Shown: one piece after another, positions 8,718 to 16,984 of the stretch
Layout: each line of letters starts with the position of its first letter
Position numbering within the stretch: the first letter of the stretch is position 1
Assembly (NCBI GenBank): GCA_002426755.1
Contig: DINI01000029.1
Location: forward strand, 67,744-113,014
Source of the DNA: Flavobacteriaceae bacterium UBA5544
Lineage (GTDB): Bacteria > Bacteroidota > Bacteroidia > Flavobacteriales > Flavobacteriaceae
Reading direction: 5' to 3'
DNA length: 45,271 nucleotides
Notes under the pieces: model-generated
What the model was told of the DNA's origin: nothing
What the model saw: the letters and a program-made list of their open reading frames with translations, nothing else
The model's database searches: none
Program-made: the position numbers and the translations under genes

Positions 8718-8744
8718 AAAAACCCGAAAGTTTACTTTCGGGTT
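8716..8744 (-). terminator. Terminator between hutI and the coiled-coil gene
   Basis: AACCCGAAAG (8721-8730) and CTTTCGGGTT (8735-8744) form a perfect 10-bp stem with a TTTA loop. A run of T lies on the minus-strand side, so it mainly terminates the minus-strand gene. It may also act as a weak terminator for hutI. Confidence 0.8.
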
Positions 8745-8767
8745 CTTCCATATATTATAGATTGTTT

Positions 8768-9652
8768 TTATTTCAATGTGAATTCAGTTGTTGAAACCAA
8801 TTCTTTTGAGTTATAGACATTCACTGTATAACGTCCTTCAGCAAAATCACCATTAGGAGATACAAACTCACAAATGTTCAAACTTCTGTTTTCGTAGTTA
8901 AATTTACTAACCAAACTATAGTTGATGGTTTCGCTACCAACGCTTACTTGTTCATTCGCTCCAAGGATATTTCCTTTGGCATCAGTTACCTGAACATACA
9001 GTTCTTTATCACCTGCTCCAACCAAAGAATTTTTAGCAACAGTATAGCATACTCTGATTTTATCACTTCTACTTGCTCTTTCTGTTGGAATCAACTTCCC
9101 AGAACTTCTTTCAATGACACCAAAACCCTTTAAACCAACTGTTTGAAGAACAGCAGCGTTTTCAAGAACATTAGAGATTTCTGTGTTTTGAATCAATAAT
9201 GAATCTGTGAACATTGTTCTTTCAGCTAATTTTACATTTGTACTGTCCAAAGAAGTAGCCAATAGAGAATTTTCAATTTTCAACTTGTCATTCTCGGTTA
9301 ACAACACATTCATTTCTTCTTGAAGAGAAAGATATTTCTTTTTGTAGTTCCATAAGCTGGCTACACTGTTTTGAGATACTTTAAGGGAATCCATCAATCC
9401 TTGAATACGATCTCTAGCTTCTACCAAACTTTGGTTTGCAGACTCATTTTCTCCAATAACGATGTCATACTGTTTTGCCATGTTATTCAAATCGGTCATT
9501 ACTTGTTGTTTTTCTTTAACAAGAGTAGCTTCCGTTTCTTTTTTCTCATTGTACAGTTTTGAAGTATAGAATCCTGTACCTAAAAATAAGGCTAATAAAA
9601 TTCCTAATGCAATTTTTAAACCTGTGCCTTTACTGTTACTGTTATTTTCCAT
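8768..9652 (-). CDS. Inner-membrane anchored coiled-coil protein, 294 aa
   Basis: The order is a short polar N-terminus, one transmembrane helix (about residues 12-30, LKIALGILLALFLGTGFY), a long coiled coil (about 33-165, rich in Glu, Lys and Leu) and a C-terminal beta-rich domain (about 170-294, with IRVCYTVAKN and GRYTVNVYNSKELV). The bulk of the protein is probably periplasmic. Similar flavobacterial proteins are often labelled as ParA-like chromosome partitioning proteins, but no Walker motif is present, so that label is unsupported here. The gene is transcribed against the two hut genes that flank it and has its own terminator. No function can be assigned. Confidence 0.85.
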   Translation of the reverse strand: MENNSNSKGTGLKIALGILLALFLGTGFYTSKLYNEKKETEATLVKEKQQVMTDLNNMAKQYDIVIGENESANQSLVEARDRIQGLMDSLKVSQNSVASLWNYKKKYLSLQEEMNVLLTENDKLKIENSLLATSLDSTNVKLAERTMFTDSLLIQNTEISNVLENAAVLQTVGLKGFGVIERSSGKLIPTERASRSDKIRVCYTVAKNSLVGAGDKELYVQVTDAKGNILGANEQVSVGSETINYSLVSKFNYENRSLNICEFVSPNGDFAEGRYTVNVYNSKELVSTTEFTLK

Positions 9653-9755
9653 AAGTTTTACTTTTTAGTTTTTAACTGGTTTTTTTAATTTAATTTTTTG
9701 AAGTTGGAGGTAATTAACTGTATTTTTATGACTGTAAAGCTAATCAAATTCCTCA

Positions 9756-10775
9756 ATGGATAAACTTATTCTATTTAATACGAACGATTTAAAATCACTA
9801 TTAAAAAATCGAACCAATGAATCCAAATTTGGTGAACACGTACAGTTAGCTACGGACTTCAACAATATATACGATTTGTTAACAAATTTGGACGTTGACT
9901 ACGTAATTTTTGGAATAAAAGAAGATATTGGTGTATTTGCAAACTACGGAAACACAGGCACAGCAAGGGCTTGGGACGCAACTCTAAAAATTTTGTTAAA
10001 TATTCAAAGTAATTCATTTACCAACCCTAATAAGGTACTTATATTAGGTCATTTAGATTTTTCAAAAGAGATGGAAAAGGTTAAATCTTATGACCAAACC
10101 AATAAAAAGGACATCAACAAAGCCAGAAAAAAAGTGGCCAAAATAGATACTTATGTCACCAATGTAGTGGAACAGATAGTACGTGCCGGAAAAACACCTA
10201 TCATCATTGGAGGCGGTCATAACAATTCTTATGGCAACATTAAAGGGTCGGCGTTGGCTTTAAAGAAACCCATAAATGTTGTGAATTTTGACGCACACTC
10301 CGATTTTCGTCCGGAAGAAGGCAGGCATAGTGGAAATGGGTTCAGTTATGCCTATGCTGAAGGTTTTTTGAAAAATTATTTCATCTTTGGACTGCATGAA
10401 AATTATACGTCAGAATATATTTTTAAGACGTTGAATAAATTTCGAGCTATTAAATACAACACTTTTGAAGCATTGTCCATTAGAGGCGAAATGACTTTTA
10501 AATCAGAACTGGAACGTGCTTCAGAATTTGTGGCCAATAAGCCTTTCGGAATTGAAGTGGATTGCGATGCCATTAAAAATATTCCAAGTAGCGCGATGAC
10601 ACCGAGTGGTTACAGTGTTAAAAAAGCTAGATCCTTTGTCAATCATTTTGGCAAGGAAGAAAAAGTAGTGTATATGCATATATGCGAAGCTGCTCCTACT
10701 CCCGAAACAGAAGTCAGAGTTGGAAAACTCATTACGTACTTAATTACCGATTTTATGAGGGCCCATGGAAATTAA
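9756..10775 (+). CDS. hutG: Formimidoylglutamase-like arginase-family hydrolase
   Basis: The 339-residue protein belongs to the ureohydrolase (arginase/agmatinase/formimidoylglutamase) family. Metal ligands are visible as GGGHNNSYG (His155), NFDAHSDFRP (Asp179, His181, Asp183) and EVDCDA (Asp269, Asp271). The usual DP after the last motif is replaced by AI, as in divergent Bacteroidota members. With hutI close by, the likely reaction is N-formimidoyl-L-glutamate plus water to glutamate plus formamide. The symbol is assigned from context; another amidine substrate is possible. The N-terminal 100 residues are poorly conserved against classical HutG. The stop overlaps the following GNAT gene by 11 nt, so the two are translationally coupled. 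Confidence 0.8.
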   Translation: MDKLILFNTNDLKSLLKNRTNESKFGEHVQLATDFNNIYDLLTNLDVDYVIFGIKEDIGVFANYGNTGTARAWDATLKILLNIQSNSFTNPNKVLILGHLDFSKEMEKVKSYDQTNKKDINKARKKVAKIDTYVTNVVEQIVRAGKTPIIIGGGHNNSYGNIKGSALALKKPINVVNFDAHSDFRPEEGRHSGNGFSYAYAEGFLKNYFIFGLHENYTSEYIFKTLNKFRAIKYNTFEALSIRGEMTFKSELERASEFVANKPFGIEVDCDAIKNIPSSAMTPSGYSVKKARSFVNHFGKEEKVVYMHICEAAPTPETEVRVGKLITYLITDFMRAHGN

Positions 10776-11247
10776 TATCGTTTCCTTTGATAAAAAGTAT
10801 GCAAATGCTTTTTATAACCTAAACATCGAATGGCTACAAACACATTTTTATGTAGAACCTTTTGATGCGGAAGTCTTAAGCAAACCTGAACATTATATTA
10901 TTGATAAAGGAGGGCATATTTTCTATGCTAAACTTGAGAATGACATTGTGGGAACTGTGGCTTTGATGCCAACAAATAATGAGCGTGTATTTGAATTGAC
11001 CAAAATGGCGGTCTCTCCAAATCATCGCGGTTATAACATTGGTCAAGCATTGATGCAGCATTGCATTGATTTTGCAAAACAACAGAAATTCAAAGGGCTC
11101 ATGCTCTACTCCAACACTAAATTGGAAAATGCCATTTATATTTATCGCAAATATGGGTTTGTTGAAATTCCCGTTGAGCCGAATTCTCCTTACAAACGAA
11201 GCAATATTAAGATGGAATTAACTTTTTTACAACACAGTGACTCTTAA
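10765..11247 (+). CDS. GNAT family N-acetyltransferase
   Basis: This single-domain, 160-residue cytoplasmic acetyltransferase has the acetyl-CoA binding motif A at about residues 75-95 (KMAVSPNHRGYNIGQALM, i.e. V-x-P-x-x-R-G-x-x-I-G). Motif B is around NAIYIYRKYGFVEI. Substrate is unknown. The gene overlaps the 3' end of the formimidoylglutamase gene by 11 nt in another frame, so the two are probably made from one transcript. An acetylation role tied to histidine or amino-acid metabolism is possible but only suggested by position. Confidence 0.88.
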   Translation: MEINIVSFDKKYANAFYNLNIEWLQTHFYVEPFDAEVLSKPEHYIIDKGGHIFYAKLENDIVGTVALMPTNNERVFELTKMAVSPNHRGYNIGQALMQHCIDFAKQQKFKGLMLYSNTKLENAIYIYRKYGFVEIPVEPNSPYKRSNIKMELTFLQHSDS

Positions 11248-11254
11248 TATTTTG

Positions 11255-11262
11255 TATTTTTG
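11255..11262 (+). promoter_or_regulatory. -7 box for the M16 peptidase operon
   Basis: TATTTTTG matches TAnnTTTG, lying 8 nt past the GNAT stop and 50 nt upstream of the first M16 gene. No clear -33 TTG is seen. Confidence 0.5.
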
Positions 11263-11311
11263 AGTGCATTCGCCACAACCATCGCATTTATTAACTAACA
11301 ACCTAAACCGT

Positions 11312-12712
11312 ATGAAACAATTATGTATCATGTTGGTATGCATTCTTTTTATAGGATGCAAAGACAAAGACCAACAACCCAATGACCTTGCTCTTAACGA
11401 CGATTCCGTCACCAAATTTGAAGTCCCTGTTGAGTATTACAAACTAGACAATGGATTGAAAGTGATTTTGTCACCAGACAACACTTCACCAACAGCCATT
11501 GTGGCCGTGTATTACAACATTGGTTTTAGAATCGAACCAAAAAACAGAACAGGATTTGCGCATCTTTTTGAACATATGATGTTCCAAGGTTCCAATAATT
11601 TGGGGAAAATGGAATTCATCAACCTAGTACAAAAAAATGGCGGTGTCCTAAATGGTTCAACGCGATTTGATTTTACCAATTATTTTGAAATCGTACCAGC
11701 ACACAAATTGGAAACCATGCTGTGGGCAGAAGCGGACCGAATGAAAGGTCTCGCCATCACCCAAGATAATTTAACCAACCAACAGGGTGTTGTAAAAAAT
11801 GAAGTGAAAGTCAATGTGTTGAATCAACCCTATGGTGGATTTCCTTGGTTGGATATGCCACAATATGCCAATACCAATTGGTTCAATGCCCATAATTTCT
11901 ATGGAGATTTAGCCGATTTGGATGCTGCCAATCTGGAAGATGTGGCAAGTTTTTTCAAAACCTATTACGCTCCAAATAATGCCGCCATTTCAGTAGTGGG
12001 AGATTTTGATATCGAAGAAACCAAACAGTGGATTGAAAAATATTTCGGAGGTATTCCATCCATCGAGCTTCCGGCAAAACCGGATATTTCAGAGCCTAAA
12101 CAAACGGAAGAAAAACGATTTGTAAAGGATGATAATTTAGCGAACAAGCCTGCTGTTGCCATCGCCTATCATATGCCAGAACGCAACACCCCAGAATATT
12201 ACGCCATGGGTCTTTTGGACCAAATTTTAGTTCAAGGAGATAATGGTCTGTTGCCGCAGAAATTGGTCAATGACAAGGGTTACACGTCCAATGTCAATGG
12301 AGGCATCAACTATCTTGGGAATATGTTCAACTATAATGGCCCAATGCAATTGATGTTTGATTTCACTTATGACAATGAAACATCCAACGATGCTGTGATA
12401 GCGGCCGTTGATGAAGTAATAGACAACTTGAAAGGGACCATTACGCAAGAAGTGATTGATAATGCTATCATCAAAATGAAATCAAAATTATATGATGATT
12501 TGGGTGGAACTTTCGGTTTGGGAAGAGCCGATTTGCTTTGTAGTTTTGCTTTGTTTGATGATGACCCAAAACGCATCAATGACATTGAAGCCCAATTCGA
12601 TAAAATCACGCCAGATATCCTGAAGAAAACGATTGATGAGTATTTGAGAAAAACAAATAGAACTATTTTGACCGTTAATCCATTATTAGCTAACAACAAA
12701 AACCCATTATAA
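11312..12712 (+). CDS. M16 zinc peptidase, catalytic partner, lipoprotein
   Basis: Residues 1-15 are a lipoprotein signal ending in the lipobox LFIGC, so I start the gene at 11312 rather than at 11264. The Cys should be lipidated. The M16 zinc motif HxxEH is visible as HLFEH at about residues 84-88. The usual downstream Glu-containing helix follows (NLTNQQGVVKNEVKVNV). The protein (466 aa) has the two tandem M16 domains expected of a half-clamshell subunit. It should degrade peptides in the periplasm or at the outer membrane together with the next gene product. The two genes overlap as TAATG. A -7 box separates them from the GNAT gene. Confidence 0.92.
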   Translation: MKQLCIMLVCILFIGCKDKDQQPNDLALNDDSVTKFEVPVEYYKLDNGLKVILSPDNTSPTAIVAVYYNIGFRIEPKNRTGFAHLFEHMMFQGSNNLGKMEFINLVQKNGGVLNGSTRFDFTNYFEIVPAHKLETMLWAEADRMKGLAITQDNLTNQQGVVKNEVKVNVLNQPYGGFPWLDMPQYANTNWFNAHNFYGDLADLDAANLEDVASFFKTYYAPNNAAISVVGDFDIEETKQWIEKYFGGIPSIELPAKPDISEPKQTEEKRFVKDDNLANKPAVAIAYHMPERNTPEYYAMGLLDQILVQGDNGLLPQKLVNDKGYTSNVNGGINYLGNMFNYNGPMQLMFDFTYDNETSNDAVIAAVDEVIDNLKGTITQEVIDNAIIKMKSKLYDDLGGTFGLGRADLLCSFALFDDDPKRINDIEAQFDKITPDILKKTIDEYLRKTNRTILTVNPLLANNKNPL

Positions 12713-14103
12713 TGAAAAAACTAATCGCACTCCTTATTGTATTAGCTTTTAATTATACATTAATCGCACAAGAAAAAGAATTACCACCAGCGGGTGGAAC
12801 ACCAAAAGGATTCACCTTGCCAAAAAAGGAAGTCATTGAATTGGACAACGGACTTAATTTAGTTCTTATTCCGTATGGTTCGATTCCAAAGGCGACCATC
12901 AATATAAATATCAAAACGGGAAATATCCATGAAAAAGAAAATGAGGTATGGCTGTCTGATTTGATGATTGATTTAATGAAAGAAGGTAGTCAAACGCTCA
13001 CCTCCAAAGACATTTCCAATAAAATGGCAGGAATGGGCGGCAACTTGAACATGTTTGTTACGCCACATACCACAACTTTAAGCACTTCCGTATTATCGAA
13101 TTTTTCAGATGATGCCATTACCTTAATGTCTGACGTACTTTTACATCCAAAATGGCCTGAAAGCGAACTGACTAGACTTAAAAATGACAGAAAGCGTAAT
13201 TTGGAGATTTCGTTATCGCAGCCACAATCACAGGCAACCAAGGATTTTTATGCATCCATTTATCCAAATCATCCGTATGGTAGAATATATCCTAAAGTGG
13301 AACAGATTGATGGTTACACGATAGACAATATTAAAAATTTCTATAACGCCAATGTTGGAGCTCAACGCACTACCATTTATGTTGTTGGGAAATTCAATAA
13401 AGCCGATGTGGAAAAAGCTGTAAGGAACGCTTTCAAGGATTGGAAAAAAGGTCCGGAAGAATCCTATCCCGTCGCCACTGCCATGACAGAGGGCAAAGTA
13501 AAGATTCTAGATAGACCAGGCGCACCGCAATCGACCATTTTTTATGGATTACCTGTAGTGGACCCATCCAATCCTGATTATACTGCTTTGGACATAACAA
13601 ATTCACTTTTGGGTGGTTCGTTTGGCTCAAGAATTACCAGCAATATTAGAGAAGATAAAGGTTATACGTATTCGCCTTCCAGTAATATAGATACCAACTA
13701 CAAGTCTGGTGTTTGGTATGAATCTGCGGATGTAACAACAGAATTTACAGGTGCCTCATTGGCAGAAATAAAGAAAGAAATCTACAAATTGCAAAATGAA
13801 GCACCAACCAAAGAGGAATTGGACGGTATCAAAAACTATGAATCAGGTATTTTTGTGTTGCAGAACTCCACACCTGGGGGCATTATCGGTCAGTTGAACT
13901 TCTTGGATGTCCATGATTTGGATGATGACTACCTTAAGAATCGTGTCCAAAATATTTTAGCCGTTACTCCAGAACAAGTCAAGGAAATGACAAAAAAATA
14001 TATAAAACCAGAAAATATGACATTGATTGTCGTTGGAGATAAACAAAAAATCGAAAAGCAAGTCAATGAAACCATAAAACAAAAGGATGAACTGAAACAG
14101 TGA
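12712..14103 (+). CDS. M16 family protein, non-catalytic partner
   Basis: This 463-residue periplasmic protein has a signal peptide at residues 1-19 (ending TLIAQ). It has the M16 fold, but HxxEH is missing at the expected place, where the sequence reads WLSDLMIDLM (about residues 83-92). The R/Y-type substrate-gripping segment of the non-catalytic M16 subunits is present as SNIREDKGYTYSPSS at about residues 311-325. This is the standard alpha/beta pairing seen in M16B heterodimers. The start overlaps the upstream catalytic gene by 1 nt, which favours equal synthesis. A strong terminator follows. Confidence 0.92.
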   Translation: MKKLIALLIVLAFNYTLIAQEKELPPAGGTPKGFTLPKKEVIELDNGLNLVLIPYGSIPKATININIKTGNIHEKENEVWLSDLMIDLMKEGSQTLTSKDISNKMAGMGGNLNMFVTPHTTTLSTSVLSNFSDDAITLMSDVLLHPKWPESELTRLKNDRKRNLEISLSQPQSQATKDFYASIYPNHPYGRIYPKVEQIDGYTIDNIKNFYNANVGAQRTTIYVVGKFNKADVEKAVRNAFKDWKKGPEESYPVATAMTEGKVKILDRPGAPQSTIFYGLPVVDPSNPDYTALDITNSLLGGSFGSRITSNIREDKGYTYSPSSNIDTNYKSGVWYESADVTTEFTGASLAEIKKEIYKLQNEAPTKEELDGIKNYESGIFVLQNSTPGGIIGQLNFLDVHDLDDDYLKNRVQNILAVTPEQVKEMTKKYIKPENMTLIVVGDKQKIEKQVNETIKQKDELKQ

Positions 14104-14132
14104 AAATGAAAGTTCAGATAGTTTTAAAAATG

Positions 14133-14167
14133 GGAAAGCACTTCAATTGGAAGTGCTTTCCTTTTTT
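14133..14167 (+). terminator. Intrinsic terminator of the M16 operon
   Basis: GGAAAGCACTTC (14133-14144) pairs perfectly with GAAGTGCTTTCC (14150-14161) around a 5-nt loop, followed by TTTTTT. It lies between the convergent M16 operon and the minus-strand cluster. Confidence 0.92.
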
Positions 14168-14183
14168 ATATTCTTTTTTTAAA

Positions 14184-15878
14184 TCAATTCCCAGAAGATT
14201 TCAATGAATCGATTTGCCGTTGCAGTTTTTCAATTTCTTCAGCATTTTCGTTGACTTTTGGAATAGAACGAATCGAATCCATTTCTTTTTGCATCACGTC
14301 AATATCATTTGTTTTGTCTTCATCATAAAAATAGCCGATGCCTTCACTGGCACGCCATGCTTCATTTAATTGGTCATACACCGTTTTGTCCCATTCACTT
14401 GGATGTTTGACATCAATCCAAACCACATCGCGATATTCACTATCAATCAAGGCCAAATCTGGAGTTGCCGAACCATCGAATTTTGCAGAATCATCTTTTA
14501 CCGCTGAAACTGTCCCTAGAAAAAACATCCGTTTTCTCCCTGCAATGTCTTTGATATAAGGTCTAAACTCAACTGGCTTATTTACCGACCAATCAAATTC
14601 TTTACGAGATTCTATCATTTTTAATGGCATGGCAGAAACGCCAGCATATCCTTGCTTTTTGGCAGCATGGTCATAATAAAATAATTTATCCGTTCCATCG
14701 GCAGGAATAAAAACACTGTAAGTCAAACTTGTACGCTCGTCACCTATCGGCTCCAATCCGAACCAATGATATAAACCATTATAAGCACCAGCATTGATTC
14801 CTGAAAAATTGAAATCCGTTACAAAAGGTTGTTGGTTCTGGTCATCTGGCAAATCAGGAATTTTCACCGCTGTTTCCATTTTCCAAGGTAATGGGTCTGT
14901 GAAACCTCCTAAAAACTTCAAGGATTCCGCCTCCAATCGAGATACTTTTTCGGATAGGGTATTCTGTTTAGTCAAAAACGGATAGTTTTTCATGTTCTCT
15001 GGACTGATATAAGTTCCTTTTCCAATCAAAACACGTTCAACGTAATCGTTGAAATTATGTTCACCACTATCGATAACCATCACGCCCCCAAAGGAAGGAT
15101 ACGGAAAGAAGAAACCTTTCCATTTAATTAAGCTGACGACTTCTACCCATTTGCCAGAATCGTTTTTCATGTAGAACGTATCGCTCGGTTCCATCGTGAA
15201 CAATTGAAAAACATTGAAACGCTGCACCACTGCATTGTATGTATTACGGCTAAATTTTAGAGATTCTCCAATAGAAAAGGTCACAGGAATTCGATTTTCA
15301 CTAGAAAATCTAGGAAAAGGCGATGTACTCGAAACCGCAAATACTTCTTCAGTATTATCACTGATTTGCTGTAGTGTATATTTTTCTGATGGTTGAATGG
15401 CCATCGTCCATTTATTCTCCCCATCTACGCGAACCAAATGAGGCAAAGACACATCTTTGGTTTCACCCACAGATTCATTAGCCATAGAGAAAATATTCTG
15501 TAGTGGCTGAATGCGTTCATTTTGTGTCAATGGCAGTTCGTTTATTTCAACACGATTTAGATTATTGAAAACATTATAAGTCTTCATGTAATCATACATT
15601 TTAAAATGCCACCCAATAAAATATAACAATCCAAAAAATATTACTAACAGTCCCAAAATACCAAGACGTTTGCCGGTACTTGCTGAACTTCTAAATTTTC
15701 GAAGGCCGAAGAAAAGTATGATGCCACTCAATAAAATGACGAAAATAAATTTTCTCACAAATAACAAAAATGGTTGATAATCATCGCGAAGAAAAAACAA
15801 GAGCAACAAAAGAATGATGCCACCAATAATGGTAATTGACTTTTGTTTTCTTCCTCTGTTCCAATAATTTTTTAGCAT
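14184..15878 (-). CDS. Membrane protein with large non-cytoplasmic domain, 564 aa, unknown
   Basis: I do not recognise a family. Three hydrophobic helices are visible near the N-terminus (about residues 15-31, 35-60 and 70-93). A large domain of roughly 440 residues with mixed beta character follows (for example PYPSFGGVMVIDSGEHNF and GLYHWFGLEP). The protein ends in a short coiled-coil tail (residues about 530-562). Repeated Trp and aromatic residues suggest a folded beta-rich domain, probably periplasmic. It is the last gene of the minus-strand AAA+ cluster and is separated from the preceding small membrane protein by an array of 7-bp repeats. It may be the membrane partner of the machine; this is inference. 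Confidence 0.85.
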   Translation of the reverse strand: MLKNYWNRGRKQKSITIIGGIILLLLLFFLRDDYQPFLLFVRKFIFVILLSGIILFFGLRKFRSSASTGKRLGILGLLVIFFGLLYFIGWHFKMYDYMKTYNVFNNLNRVEINELPLTQNERIQPLQNIFSMANESVGETKDVSLPHLVRVDGENKWTMAIQPSEKYTLQQISDNTEEVFAVSSTSPFPRFSSENRIPVTFSIGESLKFSRNTYNAVVQRFNVFQLFTMEPSDTFYMKNDSGKWVEVVSLIKWKGFFFPYPSFGGVMVIDSGEHNFNDYVERVLIGKGTYISPENMKNYPFLTKQNTLSEKVSRLEAESLKFLGGFTDPLPWKMETAVKIPDLPDDQNQQPFVTDFNFSGINAGAYNGLYHWFGLEPIGDERTSLTYSVFIPADGTDKLFYYDHAAKKQGYAGVSAMPLKMIESRKEFDWSVNKPVEFRPYIKDIAGRKRMFFLGTVSAVKDDSAKFDGSATPDLALIDSEYRDVVWIDVKHPSEWDKTVYDQLNEAWRASEGIGYFYDEDKTNDIDVMQKEMDSIRSIPKVNENAEEIEKLQRQIDSLKSSGN

Positions 15879-15932
15879 GGTCTTTAGTTGATTGTTGATG
15901 ATTAGTGGTAATTGATTAGTGCAAAATTATCC

Positions 15933-15967
15933 ATTGTTAATTGTCAATTGTAAATTATCAATTGATC
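15933..15967. repeat. Five 7-bp tandem repeats at a gene junction
   Basis: Five consecutive heptamers with consensus ATTGTNA run from 15933 to 15967, touching the stop codon of the small membrane protein gene. The flanking sequence 15893-15930 contains further degenerate copies. A perfect 7-nt register distinguishes it from simple AT richness. Confidence 0.7.
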
Positions 15968-16484
15968 ACATTAATCCCTTATCCTTGAGGCGTTCTCGAG
16001 CACTTTTTTGATTTGGATCTTTTTCAATTTCTTTTTCTGCTTCTTGAATAACTTTAGGTTGTTTGGTGGTAATATCTTGGATAAAATCCTTTCCTTGCTC
16101 AATGACGTGGTCAAATTTTTCCTCCAAAGAATCACTTTGAGCATCAATTACCTTTTCAGACTTTAATACAAATCCACCAACATACGTTCCTAATAAGGTT
16201 CCAACAATGCTTGAAGCAAATACGGAAATTGTGGCAATATCAATAGGAATCAAAAAACGAGCTATTAAAATTCCAACTAAAAATATCAGAGTGATAAAGA
16301 CCAAGCGTAACAGAAATTTCTGTTGGTACAAAAATCCCGTTGGATCGTTTGGTGACATTTGTAATTCTTTTGAATACATCATTTTATTAAAGAATCTATA
16401 CAATCCATTGCCTGTTGATTCTCTCCAATATAATAGTATTCCAAATAAAATTGATCCGATAAATACGATGAGTTCAAGTGTCAT
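15966..16484 (-). CDS. Small membrane protein of the AAA+ cluster
   Basis: The protein of 172 residues has three predicted transmembrane segments (about 2-19, 60-78 and 83-105), the last Gly/Ser-rich with GTLLGTYVGGFVL. A charged, helical C-terminal tail of about 65 residues follows (EEKFDHVIEQGKDF, EAEKEIEKD). I place the start at ATG 16484; an in-frame ATG at 16511 would put nine residues into the adjacent heptamer repeat array. No family is recognised. The tail could bind a cytoplasmic partner such as the coiled-coil protein encoded upstream, but this is inferred from context only. Confidence 0.8.
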   Translation of the reverse strand: MTLELIVFIGSILFGILLYWRESTGNGLYRFFNKMMYSKELQMSPNDPTGFLYQQKFLLRLVFITLIFLVGILIARFLIPIDIATISVFASSIVGTLLGTYVGGFVLKSEKVIDAQSDSLEEKFDHVIEQGKDFIQDITTKQPKVIQEAEKEIEKDPNQKSARERLKDKGLM

Positions 16485-16495
16485 ATTTAATAAGT

Positions 16496-16523
16496 TTGAA
16501 GCTCGAAGCATGAAGCTTTAAGC
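16496..16523. repeat. Four 7-bp repeats, left flank of the four-helix-bundle gene
   Basis: Four consecutive heptamers of the form NNGAAGC (one degenerate, NNTAAGC) are read on the plus strand. The same heptamer family occurs on the minus strand at 16931-16965, so the gene between them is bracketed by inverted arrays. Confidence 0.75.
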
Positions 16524-16543
16524 AGTTAGTTCCTGTTATATAA

Positions 16544-16897
16544 TTAAATTATTTTATTTCTTAAAGCTATGGTCATATTCATTAGATCGAAACAATCTTT
16601 ATAATATTTTTCAAAATCATCTTCGGCGATGTAGTTTCTTTTTTTTGCCTTATACAAACATGTTACTACTTCTGCTACCGAGCGAATAGAATAACTTAAA
16701 AACTTTCTATATTCAGCATCAGATTGCAAAATTGAACCTTCTGAAATATTTAAGGCAATAGAATCTGCTGCTCTCCGTATTTGGGAAGATAGATTGTAAA
16801 TTTCTTCCTTTGGAAACTTATAAGCCAATGCATTCATATTTTCACCCAAATCCATTCCTTTTTGCCAAATCAACAAATCCTCAAATTTAAATTTCAT
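16544..16897 (-). CDS. Four helix bundle protein (23S rRNA IVS-type)
   Basis: This 117-residue, all-helical protein matches the four-helix-bundle family known from intervening sequences (IVS) of bacterial 23S rRNA genes. Typical features are the N-terminal FEDLLIWQKGMDL, then LSSQIRRAADSIALNISEG and FLSYSIRSVAEVVTCLY. The family forms pentamers and is related to the Avd accessory protein of diversity-generating retroelements; the function of free-standing copies is not known. Here it sits inside a protein-coding operon rather than in rRNA. It is bracketed by inverted arrays of 7-bp repeats and looks like an inserted element. The start at 16897 is supported by the family's characteristic beginning. 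Confidence 0.9.
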   Translation of the reverse strand: MKFKFEDLLIWQKGMDLGENMNALAYKFPKEEIYNLSSQIRRAADSIALNISEGSILQSDAEYRKFLSYSIRSVAEVVTCLYKAKKRNYIAEDDFEKYYKDCFDLMNMTIALRNKII

Positions 16898-16922
16898 ATG
16901 ACAATCCCTTTCTATAGTGTTC

Positions 16923-16977
16923 AGACTAAAACTTCATACTTCCGACTTCCAGCTTCCAGCTTCCATAAAATTAGTCT
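16923..16977. repeat. Five 7-bp repeats inside a short inverted repeat, right flank
   Basis: Five consecutive heptamers at 16931-16965 read on the minus strand as NNGAAGY. The array is itself bordered by AGACTAA (16923-16929) and TTAGTCT (16971-16977), a perfect 7-bp inverted repeat. It lies between the four-helix-bundle gene and the 411-aa gene upstream of it. Confidence 0.75.
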
Positions 16978-16984
16978 AAAAATC

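Noticed and set aside
8768..9652. ParA-type partitioning ATPase
   Set aside because: No Walker motif; the protein is a membrane coiled coil.
11264..11311. Longer start for the first M16 gene
   Set aside because: It overlaps the -7 box zone and buries the lipoprotein signal; ATG 11312 is preferred.
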